The notes under the pieces are model-generated. The model was not told the DNA's origin and searched no databases. It saw only the letters and a list, made by a program, of their open reading frames with translations. From Prunus persica (Eukaryota; Streptophyta; Magnoliopsida; Rosales; Rosaceae), in NCBI RefSeq assembly GCF_000346465.2, contig NC_034014.1:343781-407780 (forward strand): a DNA stretch of 64,000 bases. Direction: 5' to 3'. The first letter of the stretch is position 1, and the number at the start of each line of letters is the position of its first letter. The translations under genes and the position numbers were made by a program. Shown here piece after piece: positions 12,176 through 27,100 of this stretch.

Positions 12176-15100
12176 ATGGAAGGAGATGAGCGTCACGTGC
12201 TGCTGGCATGCGTGATTTCAGGGACCCTTTTCTCGGTTTTGGGTTCAGCTTCATTTTCTATACTATGGCTTGTGAATTGGAGGCCGTGGAGGATCTATAG
12301 GTAATCTCATATAATTTTCAAAATTTTTGAAATTTTTTGTTACCATCTTTGCCAACACTAAAGATAAATTAAATACATTGTTTTAATTTAGGGTTGCATT
12401 AATGTACTTGTTAATATAGGGAATTAAACTTTAGATAGTTAAAAGTTTCATGATTGCACACTGGTAAACACAGGCTAAGGGCTGCATTCAGTATGCGATT
12501 TTGGGATTTTTGTTGTTGTTTTGGTTTCAGAAATTGAGAAAGGCAGCATTGACAGGGCATTGGAAAATCCTGTTTCCTGAAGAGTTTCCTTAAGAACATG
12601 CGAATTACTAACTGGCTTTTAAGAACACATGACTAACTTGGTGGCTTGAAAGTGCCAAAAGTTGTAAAACTTGGAGACATATGGGTACAAAGTGGAGAAT
12701 TTCATTAGTGAAATCTAGGAGATCCACAAATTTGTGGTTTTTCGTTATCGACTTCCCCTTGAAGTCTCTTTATCATACTGAAAAAGATACGTTTTAATTT
12801 TAGTCTTTATACTCTTGTTTAGGTTTCTATTTGGTAACTAAAGATGACAGTAAATCATGCTGGTGAGACCTGCGTAAATTTATTTTCGTCCGTTAATATA
12901 AACATGTACTGTTGGGAGATTTAAGGGGATAAGGATCAGGATTTTATTAACTTCATAGGAAAGCTTTTCAGTAGGCCACTTTAGTATTAGTTATTATTGG
13001 ACATATGGTTGTCAAAATAGTTTCCTTTTGCCGACTGATATCATTCTCTATTTGGACGTACCCTGCTTTTTAATTGTGTATGCATGGATGCTGATCTTCA
13101 TCCATTTCTTCTGCGCGCACGCGCCCCTGTTTCTATAAGCGTTTCTTGTGTTGATATACATTTGTGCAGTTATTGAGCATTTCTTCTAATCTTATTACTA
13201 AATAAGAGTCATGAGTAGGTCACTTTCTGGTATGACCCCTTGTATTCCTGAAGATGTAAACATAACATAGTTTCTTTAGAAGCCAGCATGTCCTTAAATT
13301 AATAATGATTTTTTGATGTACTTAACTCCAAATGTAATACTGTCATCTCCATTTGTCTTTTCAGTTGGATCTTTGCCAGGAAATGGCCAGATATCTTCCA
13401 TGGACCTCAGTTGGATATAGTATGTGGTTTCCTGTCTCTCTCCGCATGGATACTTGTCATTTCTCCAGTTCTAGTACTGATCATATGGGGAAGCTGGTTG
13501 GTTATAATATTGGATCGACATATAATTGGTCTGGCTGTAATAATGGCTGGTACTGCTCTTCTATTGGCTTTCTATTCAATCATGCTTTGGTGGCGAACAC
13601 AATGGCAGAGTTCAAGTATGTATTTCCTGGAGCTCTCCTTTTAGTTGACAAATCATCTTTCTTTTTCCTTGTGTGACTGCTTCATCTTTACGAATAGATA
13701 GTAAAACCTGATGGTTTTAAGATAAAGAGAATGAAGAATGAAGCCATGTAAGGTAATACCTTGGGCATGGTATGATTGATGAGTTGATGATGGGTATATG
13801 AGTTGCTAACATGCTATTAGAGCTTGGGCATGAACATATTTTTGGCTGAGCTGCTAACATGCTATTAGAGCTTGGGCAAAATCTGGTCCTTGGCTCCCTG
13901 TTAATCCGCTAAAGTGTAAATGATTAAAGAAATAGCTGGCAAAAAAGTTGTTGCTAAATGAATACAAATTGTGACGAGAAATTGATGATGGGTAATAAAT
14001 GGGTCCAGTGTATACATGTGGAATTTTTTTTCCACATATTTGGAAGGTCATGTTGGTGACCTAGTTCCATTGATCATTATGTTTTTTAATTTTTATAAGA
14101 TGAGCTTTCACTTTTTGTATATATGTTCTTAAAATAAGTTTTTTTTTTTGGGTTTGGTTTTATAATTTTTCTTCTACAGGGGCTGTTGCTATTCTTCTTC
14201 TTCTGGCTGTTGCCCTTCTCTGTGCATACGAACTTTGTGCTGTATATGTTACAGCTGGTTCGAAAGCTTCTCAGCGGTATTCGCCTTCGGGTTTCTTTTT
14301 TGGTGTATCAGCAATTGCCTTGGCAATCAACATGCTCTTTATTTGTAGAATGGTGTTTAATGGTACACTTTGCAAATCCTATCCTGTTTAGTATGGTTTC
14401 CCTTGAATGCATTATGCTTCTCAATTTAAAGATCTCAATAAAGAAATAATTTGTAATTTCTGCCATCAATATGTGCAGGGAATGGCTTAGACGTCGATGA
14501 GTATGTGAGGAAGGCATACAAATTTGCTTATTCTGATTGTATAGAAGTGGGCCCTGTGGCCTGTTTACCAGAACCACCAGACCCTAATGAGTTGTATCCT
14601 CGACAATCTAGCAGGTAGCCCCTTAATGTTCATGTTTTATTTCATCAGTTATTGCTGGATGTATTTTACTGTTATTGATTTGGAGTTACTAGTCCATGTT
14701 TGAAGTTATTGTAGTTCTTTTCCCCTTTCCTTCTCTTTACTAATAGATGCTTGTATGTGAACAGTGTTGCCATATTCACAGCCTTTTATTGTCCACTCAG
14801 AAAAAAAACTTGCTGAAATAGAGTATTATTTCAGATAAAAGAGGGATGTTGAACAGATCTGTGTCAGAGGCAATAAATAGTCTAGATAATCCTTATAAAA
14901 TTGTTACTTATCTTATTAAAAGTTTCGGACTTTGTTCAGGTTTTGTCCGTCCCTTAGTTGGATAGGGTGCGGTTTGTTCAAGTTCCGATCGGTCTTGGGT
15001 TTTATGATATTTATACTTACTATTGGCAGTGCGTACTTACATCTGGTCTTAAACTTACCCAGAATTTTGTCGAATTATTATTTTCATTTTCTGATTATAT

Positions 15101-18100
15101 TATGTGTATGTAGGGCTTCACATCTTGGGCTTCTTTACCTTGGCTCACTTGTGGTTCTTCTTGTGTACTCAATCTTATATGGTCTCACTGCGAAGGAGTC
15201 ACGCTGGCTTGGGGCCATTACATCATCTGCTGTCATCATTCTTGGTAAACTAAACCACTATGTTTTGTCGGTTTGTTTATTTGCATGCTTTCTAATTGAT
15301 GCATTTAACTTGGCACATCCATAATGCTACAGATTGGAACATGGGCGCATGCTTGTATGGGTTCCAACTCCTTCAAAGTCGTGTTGCAGCGTTATTTGTT
15401 GCTGGCACATCTCGGATCTTTCTCATTTGCTTTGGTGTCCATTACTGGTTTGTGCATTTATTTGGCTATTATTTGTAATGCCACTGCTTTTTGGTTTCTC
15501 TTAGTTGTCACAAAAATTCCCATATTTTGTCAGGTATTTGGGCCACTGCATTAGTTATGCAGTTGTAGCCTCTGTTTTATTGGGAGCTTCTGTTTCTCGC
15601 CATTTATCTGTAACGAACCCATTGGCTGCAAGGAGAGATGCCTTGCAGAGCACTGTGATTCGCTTGAGAGAGGGATTTCGCAAAAAAGAACAAAACAGTT
15701 CCTCAAGCTCATCTGACGGTTGTGGCTCAAGCATGAAACGCAGTAGTAGTGTTGAAGTTGGTTGCCTTGGTAATGTTGTTGAAGCAAGTAACAGGAGCAC
15801 AGCACAGTGCACAGTTGATGCTAATAACTGGACTAATGTTCTGTTACGAACTGCAAGTTCTCATGAGGGGATTAATAGTGATAAGAGCATAGATAGTGGA
15901 AGGCCAAGTTTAGCATTGCGTAGCAGTTCTTGTCGTTCAGTGATCCAAGAGCCTGAAGTGGGAACCTCCTGTACTGACAAAAATTTTGATCACAATAACA
16001 CATTGGCAGTTTGTTCTAGTAGTGGTCTTGAAAGCCAAGGTTGTGAATCTAGCGCATCAAATTCTGCGAATCAACAAACTTTAGATTTGAATTTAGCTTT
16101 TGCATTGCAAGAAAGGTTGAATGACCCTAGGATTACATCTATGTTAAAGAAGAGGGCAAGACAAGGTGATCTTGAACTGGTTAATCTATTGCAGGATAAA
16201 GGATTGGATCCTAACTTTGCTATGATGTTGAAAGAGAAGAGCTTGGATCCAACTATTCTGGCATTACTTCAAAGAAGTAGTTTGGATGCTGATAGAGATC
16301 ATCGTGACAATACAGATATCACCATAGTTGACTCAAATAGTGTTGATAATGCTTTACCCAATCAAATCTCTTTGTCAGAAGAACTGAGGCTTCATGGGCT
16401 TGAAAAATGGCTTCAATTATCTAGACTTCTTTTACATCATGTAGTAGGTACCCCAGAACGAGCATGGGTTCTCTTTAGCTTTGTTTTCATCCTAGAAACA
16501 ATTGCTGTGGCAATTTTTCGTCCAAAGACAATTAAAATAATAAATGCCACACATCAACAGGTGAGAAAGGGCTCTTCTAACTTCACGTTATTATTTATTG
16601 GTTGGAACTTGTTTGTTATTTAAATAATCTTGATATTGATGATTAGAGATGAAAATTTAAATTTAATTTTGTTGGTGTTACATTATTCCTGGTCAAGCAT
16701 AAAGTGTAATATTTTTTGTATGTAGTTTGAATTTGGCTTTGCTGTGCTGCTGTTATCTCCTGTTGTCTGTTCAATCATGGCTTTCCTCCAATCACTTAAA
16801 GCAGAAGAAATGACCATGACCTCAAAACCCCGCAAGGTATTTACTACATAATAAGCTGTACTGTTTTATTATATTAAAAAGTTTTTCTTGTCATTTCATC
16901 CCCTTCTTTCCCCACACTGAATTTGGATTTGTGATTTGGTTTCGGATTGAATAGAATAGTTGATGTGCCATTGCTTCAAGTCTTCATGATCGATTGACAT
17001 GGTAGAAGTTTACATTTGCGAAACAAACATGTTTAGTGTAATCGTAATTGTGTAGATGTCTGTGGTGTAGGGATGAATTGGACTATATGATTGGTAGGAA
17101 AATGTCCTTTGGGTGGGGTACTTACATTGGACCCGTTTGACTGCAAATGAGCGTTTTCACTATTTTTGTTACAATGCTGATGAAAGCTAGAGATTGCAGC
17201 TCAGGTGAGGGCTTTGTTTGTAGTGGGGAGGAATACATAAGTGTCTCACGTACAATTTGTAGATGACACACTTTCTCCACTTTTATGGAAAAGGATATCC
17301 ATTATAATCTTTTTAAGATTGTTCACCTCTTTGAGCTAGTCTCATGTTTGCAGACAAACATGTCTAAGAGCCTGGTGCACGTTAATGTTTAGGTAAGATG
17401 GGAAAGCGATGTCCCTAGCTAGGGAGCTGGGTTGTGAGAGAGGAGGATGGTTTTTGAATTATTTGGGTCTTCCTTTAGGGGGTAATTTGTTTTCTCCATA
17501 TTTTTGGGATATGGTGTTGGAAAGAGTGAGAGGTTGGACAGCCAAAAGAAAGGTTGTTTCCCAGAGGGAAGACTTATCTTGATTCAGTAGGTCTTGAATA
17601 GCATTCCTACCTATTACATGCCATTTTTCGATTGGGAAGGTGGCTAGGAGGTTAGAAAATTTGAGAGATTTCCTTTGGGAGGGGAATGATGAAGGGAGGA
17701 TCTTTTATTGAGTTGGGATATTGTGCAGAGATTAAAAGATAGAGGAGGATTAGTGATGTAGCACCAGTGGAACTCGCAGAGAAAACAGTGAGGGAAAGAA
17801 AGGAAAAATGATAGGGGAAGAAGAAAGTTTGATGAGGGAGATGATTGTCAAGTAACCTTTTTCTCTTTGATCATCGTCAGTTATGCTAGATGGATTTCTT
17901 GTCCAGGTTTCCTAGTACTCTTCCTTTCTTTCTATAAAGTCTCTCGTTTCCATAAATAAAAAAAAGAACTTTGCTAGCCTCTGGATACCTTGTTGGTGAA
18001 ACACCAATATGTATCAAGATATGGTAAGCCTATCTTTATGAATAGCTACTTGCATTATGTTGAATGTCAGCTGGAGGATATTTAGGAAGCTCTCTTGTGC

Positions 18101-21100
18101 TTTTGGCTCACGTTCAACTACCATTTTGGTAATTCTTTTATTAACGAAAAATTGCCACATCAGCCTCACTGTTCTTTGCCATTGATGTATACTGAACCTA
18201 AATGTATGTTTTTTCCTGTGCACTATGGGTGCTTCTCATTCTATTGTTGCTTATGTTATCTTTTTACGGACGTGTCATGTTTTTTCAGTATGGTTTTGTT
18301 GCTTGGCTGCTCAGCACTTCTGTTGGATTGTTGCTTTCCTTCTTGAGGTATGCTCTTTTGACTTATTTTAAAATTAAATTCTTCTTTTGTCATTTGTCAT
18401 TCTTCTTTTGTCAACTGTTTCTAAAGTCTAACCAAGATGTAGTTTTTAAATATCTTTTGATTTCTTTTTCTTGACCTCTATATATTAAAGAATTATATCT
18501 GGTTGCTTTCCCAATTTTTTTCTCCAAGATTTTCTTCTTAACAAATAATTACAGTTAAAATTTTGATTCTTGTTACATTTTACATAAGAATGACCTATTG
18601 TATTTATGCTATATCTTTTTCCGTTTGCAGCAAATCATCAGTTCTTCTTGGATTGTCCTTGACTGTCCCATTCATGGTGGCATGCCTTTCTGTTGCCATT
18701 CCTATATGGATCCGTAATGGCTACCAGTTTTGGGTTCCTCAATTACAATGTGCAGGTCCTGCAGGGAACCATCAAATCCGTGGAACAAAAGAGGTTTGTA
18801 CTAAATGAATTCACACCATGTTTTATAAGAGCACCTAAGCACTGCAAAACTTGTTATGTTTTGAATAAGCTCTTAATGGGTTCTAGGCTTCTAGCACAAC
18901 TGCATGATATGACCACCACATATGGACATTTGTTGTGGCTTACATCTCACTACTTAATCTTGAATTTTAGGATTCTGTCATTGGATGGTTATGCATGTGG
19001 ATGGATTCAGACATATTGACAAAGCTGATGTGATCCTTTTCATTTATGTCTTTAATACAAAAAAAATTGCTTTTGTAATAACTTGACTGCAGTGCATTGT
19101 ACATTTACTGTATTTGAGCATATGGATTACAGTAGACCAGATACTGGAAGTTTGATTTGACTTTAGTTTTGAATGATAGTAACAAAGGAAAGTCCAATAC
19201 TGGAAGTTTGATTTGACTTTAGTATCTTTAGGCAATGGATTATATTCGTAAAGTGAAAGAATTTGTTCTTCTAACTAGTCTTTTTGTATTGATGAGGTGA
19301 GGCAGGCTCTATGTCCACTGTTTTGTGATTAACTAATAAGTTTCCTCTTTGTTTTGAAAAAAAAAGGCGATTCATTATATTTGCATAATGGTCGTACCTT
19401 CTGCATGCGAGGGTGGTAAGTTGCTTTGGAAACAACGATTTTAGTTCTAGAAATGGCATTTCCCTATGTATGTGTACGAAATGAGGTCTGAAATACTGAG
19501 TATATATTTTGTTTTGTTAGCCTTTGCCTTTTGCATTCTTGTTGTAATAGCTAAAATGGCATGTATATAGCTGTAGTGTCAAAGATTTCGGGCACTCATG
19601 GTTTGGCTGTTATTTTCCCTGGAGGTGTCTGACTTCATAGTAGCTATTATACTACCTTTTATTTTCACTTTTTCACCCTTAACCAGAATTTGTTGTTGAC
19701 CTCAAATTTTGGGTAATTCTGATTACATCTTGTGCTTTTTCAGGGTGTAATTCTTGTCTTAAGTACAACATTGTTTGCTGCATCTGTGTTAGCTCTTGGT
19801 GCGATAGTATCTGCAAAGCCCTTGGATGACTTAGGATACAAAGGATGGACTGGTGAACAGAAAAGCTTTACCTCTCCTTATGCGTCATCTGTGTACATTG
19901 GATGGGCTATGGCTTCTGCCATTGCTTTGATGGTTACTGGTATACTGCCGATCGTTTCATGGTTTGCAACATACCGGTTCTCCCTGTCTTCTGCTGTGTG
20001 TGTCGGGATATTCACAGGTAATTTGTATAGATTTTCTTTCTTTAAGGAGTCTTTTATTTACCTATTGGGACATCGTTGGTACTCAAAGTCTTTCATAATT
20101 ATCTTCTTCAAGTATTTTTTTAAAAATTATCCTGTTTTTGTAGTTGTGCTTGTGACATTTTGTGGTGCATCCTACATGGAGGTTGTGAAATCTAGAGATG
20201 ACCAAGTTCCAACAAGTGGTGACTTCCTTGCTGCTTTACTTCCTTTAATTTGCAGTCCTGCATTGCTGTCTCTTTGCTCTGGGTTACATAAATGGTGAGT
20301 GAAACATACTGCTCCTTAGTAATTTGAGCTATGTGGAGTAATGGATGCTCACCAAGATTCTGAAATTCTATGGATTTTGTTTTTCCAGGAAGGATGATGA
20401 TTGGAGACTTTCTCGGGGTGTTTATATCTTTGTTACCATTGGTCTTCTTCTTCTTCTTGGGGCCATATCAGCTGTTATTGTTGTAGTTAAACCTTGGACG
20501 GTAAGAGAGGACTACTTTCTTGCCCTCGATTGTTCTAATATTTTAGAGGCAGCTCTCTAACATGCTTCTTTTGGTATTGCAACAGATTGGGGTGGCATTT
20601 CTTTTAGTTCTTCTCATGATTGTACTAGCTATTGGTGCTATCCATCATTGGGCCTCAAACAATTTCTATTTGACAAGGACCCAGATGTTCTTTGTTTGTT
20701 TCCTTGCTTTTCTTTTGGCATTGGCAGCGTTTCTTGTTGGATGGTTTGAAGGTGAAAACAATTTAGCTCAGCTCTTATTAGTTGCATCACTATTAGTTTA
20801 GTAGTTATATATTGCAGAAAGTCTTTCTAGCTACTAACCTTGTTACATTTATTTTCTTTTTTCAGATAAACCATTTGTTGGTGCTTCTGTTGGTTATTTT
20901 TTATTCTTGTTTCTTCTGGCTGGGAGAGCATTGACTGTGAGTTGAATACAATATATTTGAATCAAATTTTAGATGCTCAAACTAATATTTGGTGCGTTCT
21001 TGTCTATACTAGTTCTGCAGCTTCTTGATTTTGTGTTACATGATGTTTGGTGCAGGTTCTTCTTTCACCTCCTATTGTTGTTTATTCTCCGAGAGTTCTC

Positions 21101-24100
21101 CCTGTCTATGTTTATGATGCTCATGCAGATTGTGGAAAGAATGTCAGGTTTGTTAAATACTGTGTATTTCTTATCTCCTTGTTTCAGTTCGATATTTGAT
21201 ATGCATGCAGTTTAGTTTGACATGTGTTTGTGATTTGTATTCCATAATAGTGCGGCATTTCTTGTGCTTTATGGGATTGCATTGGCAACTGAGGGCTGGG
21301 GCGTTGTTGCGAGTTTGAAAATTTTTCCACCATTTGCTGGTGCCTCTGTGTCAGCAATTACTCTTGTTGTAGCCTTTGGGTTTGCTTTCTCTCGCCCCTG
21401 CTTGACTCTCAAGGTTTGTGTACTGTTCTACAATATATCATTACTGAAGATGTATTAAGATCCTTACAGGAAGACGTATTTCTATATTCTATCCTATCTC
21501 TATCTGTTTCTCTCATGTGCTCTTTTGTCTGATTAGATGTTCATTTTTATGTCCAGATGATGGAAGATGCAGTGCACTTTCTTAGTAAAGAAACTGTTGT
21601 TCAAGCTATTGCTAGATCTGCCACCAAGGTCGGTATAATAATGTTATGATCTGTTTTGCAACATTGTCCTTCAATTTTCCCTATTTACACTCAAGCACAC
21701 ACAAGTATTTTGGGTCTGAATAAGCTGTGGTGAATAATACTACATATTATTCTACAATAATATACCTTTATACTCACTTGCACAAACTTTTAACATGTTG
21801 ACTTGTGTTCATTGATCTCCAAAGATGAATTTTCATTCTTGTTTGATTAGGAAAATGTTGTATTTGTATATAACGTGGAGTTATTCTCTTAACCATGCAG
21901 ACCAGAAATGCTTTATCTGGAACTTATTCTGCTCCACAGAGGTCTGCCAGCTCCGCTGCTCTTTTGGTTGGAGATCCCACCGTTATGCGTGATAGGGCAG
22001 GAAATTTTGTGCTCCCCAGAGCGGATGTCATGAAATTGAGAGATCGCCTAAGAAATGAGGAGTTAGTTGCAGGCTCATTCTTCTGCAGAAAGAGATATGG
22101 AAGGACTTTCCGCCATGAACCAACTAATGATGTTGATCACAGAAGAGAGATGTGTGCTCATGCACGAATATTGGCTTTGGAAGAGGCGATTGATACTGAA
22201 TGGGTGTATATGTGGGATAAATTTGGTGGTTATCTTCTTCTTTTGCTTGGTTTGACTGCCAAGGCTGAGCGAGTACAGGTAAATTTTTACTGTTGCTGCT
22301 TGCAATCCATGATGTATTTGTTTTATTGTGGACGATGATAGCATTGTTTTTGTGCTGTGCTAGGATGAGGTACGCTTGAGACTCTTTCTTGATAGCATAG
22401 GGTTTGCAGATCTAAGTGCCAAGAAAATAAAAAAATGGATGCCAGAGGACCGCAGGCAGTTTGAGATTATTCAAGAGAGGTAGATTCCTATTCTTACATT
22501 TGGGTCTTTCTTTATGTGATTATTGAAATTCTCCCCCAGTTTCTAATTGTTGTAGTATCTTTATTTTTGTAGTTATATAAGAGAAAAAGAGATGGAAGAG
22601 GAACTCTTAATGCAAAGACGTGAAGAAGAGGGGAAAGGAAAAGAGAGAAGAAAGGCTCTCCTAGAGAAGGAAGAACGCAAGTGGAAAGAGATAGAGGCTT
22701 CTTTGATTTCCTCAATTCCTAATGCTGGCAGCAGGGAAGCAGCAGCTATGGCAGCTGCAGTGCGTGCAGTAGGAGGTGATTCGGTTCTTGATGATTCTTT
22801 TGCTCGAGAGAGAGTTTCAAGCATTGCACGTCGGATACGCACAGCTCAGTTGGCTCGTCGAGCACTTCAGGTGTTGTATATTATGTCAAACTGTTTCAAG
22901 TATGCACCATCATTTCCTTTCACATTAAAAAGTAGGATAAAACTTCTCTGTTGCTCTTACGCTTTCAATCTCACATGTTTTCTGACATTTATTAAAATAT
23001 TTTAGTGTTAATAGCATCCACATCTCTTTCCTTGCGGGGATGATGAGACATCGCCATCCTAACTTAATGATATGAGACATGTTTTCTCTGTTGTGGTACT
23101 TGGTCTTGTTGTTGCCTGGATATGGGAATATTTCTAGATTGTAGTCCTTTCGAATATGATGTTATACTTTTGAGTTGGAATCCACGAGTGAGGGAGTCAA
23201 CTTGGAAACGAATAGAGAGTGAGTGTTTGATATACTGTATAGATGGCATAGGTCAAGTCCTTTTGATTTTAAGTGGTCAAACCATGTAATCAATTTATCT
23301 CATGGGTTCAATAGATCCAATAAAATATTTAAATACCTTGTGCTGTTGCTTTGTGTTTTATTTTATCTAATACCAACCTGTTATTTGTTACTCTGTCTAT
23401 ATGTGTCCGTTTAGTTTGTACTTTACCTTTTCTTGATATATCCATGGAGGTCTAGGTTGTTTATATAACTAGTCAACCAACCTAATTACACAAACTATGG
23501 TTAATGTTATTGGCAGACGGGAATTTCTGGTGCTGTATGTGTTCTAGATGATGAGCCAACAACAAGTGGCAGACACTGTGGCCAGATTGATCCCACCATC
23601 TGTCAAAGTCAGAAGATTAGCTTTTCTGTCGCAGTGATGATTCAACCTGTATCTGGGCCTGTTTGCCTATTTGGCACTGAGTTTCAAAAGCAAATTTGCT
23701 GGGAAATATTGGTAGCAGGTTCTGAGCAAGGTATTGAAGCTGGACAAGTTGGGCTTAGATTGATTACTAAAGGTGATAGACAAACTACTGTTGCAAAGGA
23801 GTGGAGTATTAGTGCAACTAGTATTGCAGATGGAAGGTTTGGGCCTTGTCCTTTTTCTAAACAAAATTGTTGATACTTGTCCTGATTCTTGGAGACGTCT
23901 TGGCAGTTCTCTGTTACCTTCTATTTGCTTTGGGCCTATTTGGTTTCTTTAATTTATTTATTTTCACTTATGTTTGTTGTGAGGTGGGTTCTGTTTTTAT
24001 TTTTATAATTATCTGGTCTTTTTTTTATTCTCTTTGGCTGTTCTTGATTTTCTGTTTTTTCCCCTGATGTATCTCTTGCCCTTGTTGTTTTGCGCCCTTT

Positions 24101-27100
24101 TTTCTTTCTTTAATAAATTTCCAGTTTCTTGTAACAAAAAGGATTTTTCAACCATGTATACTTTTTTGTTGATGGCTGCTGAATCTCACTGGAATCTGTA
24201 CTTGCTTTTCAGGTGGCATTTGGTAACAATGACAATTGATGCTGATTTAGGTGAGGCAACTTGTTATCTGGATGGTGGTTTTGATGGCTACCAGACCGGT
24301 TTACCATTGCATGTGGGTAATACTATTTGGGAACAAGGAACAGAAGTTTGGGTTGGCGTTAGACCACCTACTGATATGGATGCATTTGGGAGGTCAGACA
24401 GTGAAGGGGCTGAGTCTAAGATGCATATTATGGATGTGTTCCTATGGGGAAGGTGCTTAACTGAAGATGATATTGCTGCTCTTCATTCAGCTATTGGCTC
24501 AACTGATTCTAACATGATAGATTTTCCTGAAGATAATTGGCAGTGGGCAGATTCACCTTCTAGAGTATGTGCTTTTCTTCGTTTTAATATATTATTTTGT
24601 ATCAGTCCATGTTGGAATTTCAAGTAGTGTAATTTACTGTAGTTTCTGATATTAGGTTTCTATCAAACTGATCCTCGTTTTTTTCTTTGCTAGGTTGATG
24701 AATGGGATAGTGATCCTGCAGATGTGGATCTATATGACAGGGATGATGTTGATTGGGATGGGCAGTATTCTAGTGGGAGGAAACGAAGGTCAGAACGTGA
24801 TGGAGTGCTGGTTGATGTGGATTCATTTGCCAGGAGGTTTCGGAAACCTAGGATGGAAACACGAGAGGAAATCAATCAACGAATGCTTTCAGTTGAATTG
24901 GCAGTCAAAGAAGCCCTCTCTGCTAGGGGAGAAATACATTTTACGGATCAGGAGTTTCCTCCAAATGATCAGTCATTATTTGTAGATCCAGAAAATCCCC
25001 CATTAAAGTTGCAGGTATGTTTTTCTGGTAACCTTTTTTAACTATGGTTTTAAATATCCTAAAATTTACTGGATTTTCGAATTTAGGTTGTCTCTGAATG
25101 GGTGAGGCCTGCTGAAATTGTAAAAGATAGCCGGCTGGATGCTCATCCGTGCTTATTTTCTGGCACTGCCAATCCTTCTGATGTTTGTCAGGTTGGGCCC
25201 TTTGCCAAGATGGCAGTTATATTTATGATTATTTTGCACAGCATTATCCCTAATTGGTTTTGCATTCTGAATAGGGTCGACTGGGTGATTGCTGGTTTTT
25301 GAGTGCCGTTGCTGTTCTGACGGAGGTTTCACGAATATCGGAAGTGATTATTACTCCAGAGTATAATGAGGAAGGAATCTACACTGTTCGCTTCTGTATT
25401 CAGGTGACTTATAATTTCAACAAAAAGATCATTCAATATAGGAGATCATTTACAAATCTGGCTTGAATTGTCTGTCAAATCCATTTCTAGCCTGGTGTAG
25501 ATTCTCTCAAATTCTTCACTTTAGGCTGCGGTGACGGTGATGTTGCTTAATGTTTAACTAGGATAGTGACACAATTCTTTACTAGTGTGCGGAATTGTTG
25601 GGGCCTTGTTTGTGGTATCTGTTGAGTTTGAGTGAACTCTTAAGTGGACTTCTGGTACACTGTATTTGTCTTTTTTGTTATTCTTATATTTTGGATTTCT
25701 GTTTTTTCTGTGGAAAAATACTAATTTCCTTTTGGCTATCTTTATTAGTAGCATGCTAAAGCTTGTTCCTGACCTTTCTTTAGGGTGAGTGGGTTCCTGT
25801 TGTTGTTGATGATTGGATTCCATGTGAATCGCCGGGGAAACCAGCATTTGCTACTAGTAGGAAAGGTAACGAGCTATGGGTCTCTTTATTGGAGAAGGCA
25901 TATGCTAAATTGCATGGCTCCTATGAAGCATTGGAAGGTGGGCTTGTCCAAGATGCTCTGGTAGACCTTACTGGAGGTGCTGGTGAGGAGATTGACATGA
26001 GGAGTGCTCAGGCCCAAATTGATCTTGCAAGTGGTCGACTATGGTCTCAATTGCTGCGCTTCAAACAAGAGGGGTTTCTTCTTGGTGCTGGCAGTCCATC
26101 AGGTTCAGATGTACATGTTTCCTCAAGTGGCATTGTGCAAGGTCATGCCTACTCATTATTGCAGGTGCGTTGGAATGCCACCTTGTCTTAGTCATGCCTT
26201 ATTATATGAAGCAAATGAAACTTGGCTTAAGGTGGTCACACTTGTTAAATTTTGTAACCCAGGTGAGAGAGGTGGATGGTTACAAGCTTATTCAGATTCG
26301 GAATCCATGGGCAAATGAAGTTGAGTGGAATGGCCCTTGGTCTGACTCATCGCCGGAATGGACAGATAGGATGAAGCACAAGCTGAAGCATGTTCCTCAG
26401 GTTGTGTTCTATATTTCACTTTCCAACATCATACATGTGAATCTACCTTTCCAAAAATTTTGGTGGAGTAGTGACCACCTCAGATTCATTACACCGTGGA
26501 TGGCCTATTTATTGCCATTCAATTAAATCTAATCGGTGTGTCCTGACTTTGTTTTTCATAATTCTCTCTCAACAGTCAAAGGATGGCATATTCTGGATGT
26601 CCTGGCAAGACTTTCAAATTCATTTTCGATCAATATATGTTTGTCGTATCTACCCGCCAGAGATGCGCTATTCTGTCCATGGTCAATGGCGGGGTTATAG
26701 TGCTGGTGGCTGCCAAGATTATGAAACATGGCATCAAAATCCACAGTTCCGATTGAGGGCCACTGGACCAGATGCTGCACTTCCAATTCATGTATTCATT
26801 ACATTGACACAGGTATCTTTAAAATTGGACCCTATATATATATGCACAACTATCTATCTTTTATTAATGGATTTCATTTACTTTTTTTATCACATGGTCT
26901 ATGCTTAGGGCGTGAGCTTCTCAAGAACAGTTGCTGGTTTTAGAAACTATCAATCCAGTCATGATTCAATGATGTTCTACATTGGGATGAGGATACTTAA
27001 AACTCGAGGCCGTCGTGCTGCTTACAATATATACCTACATGAATCAGTTGGTGGGACAGATTATGTCAATTCTCGAGAAATATCTTGTGAAATGGTTTTG

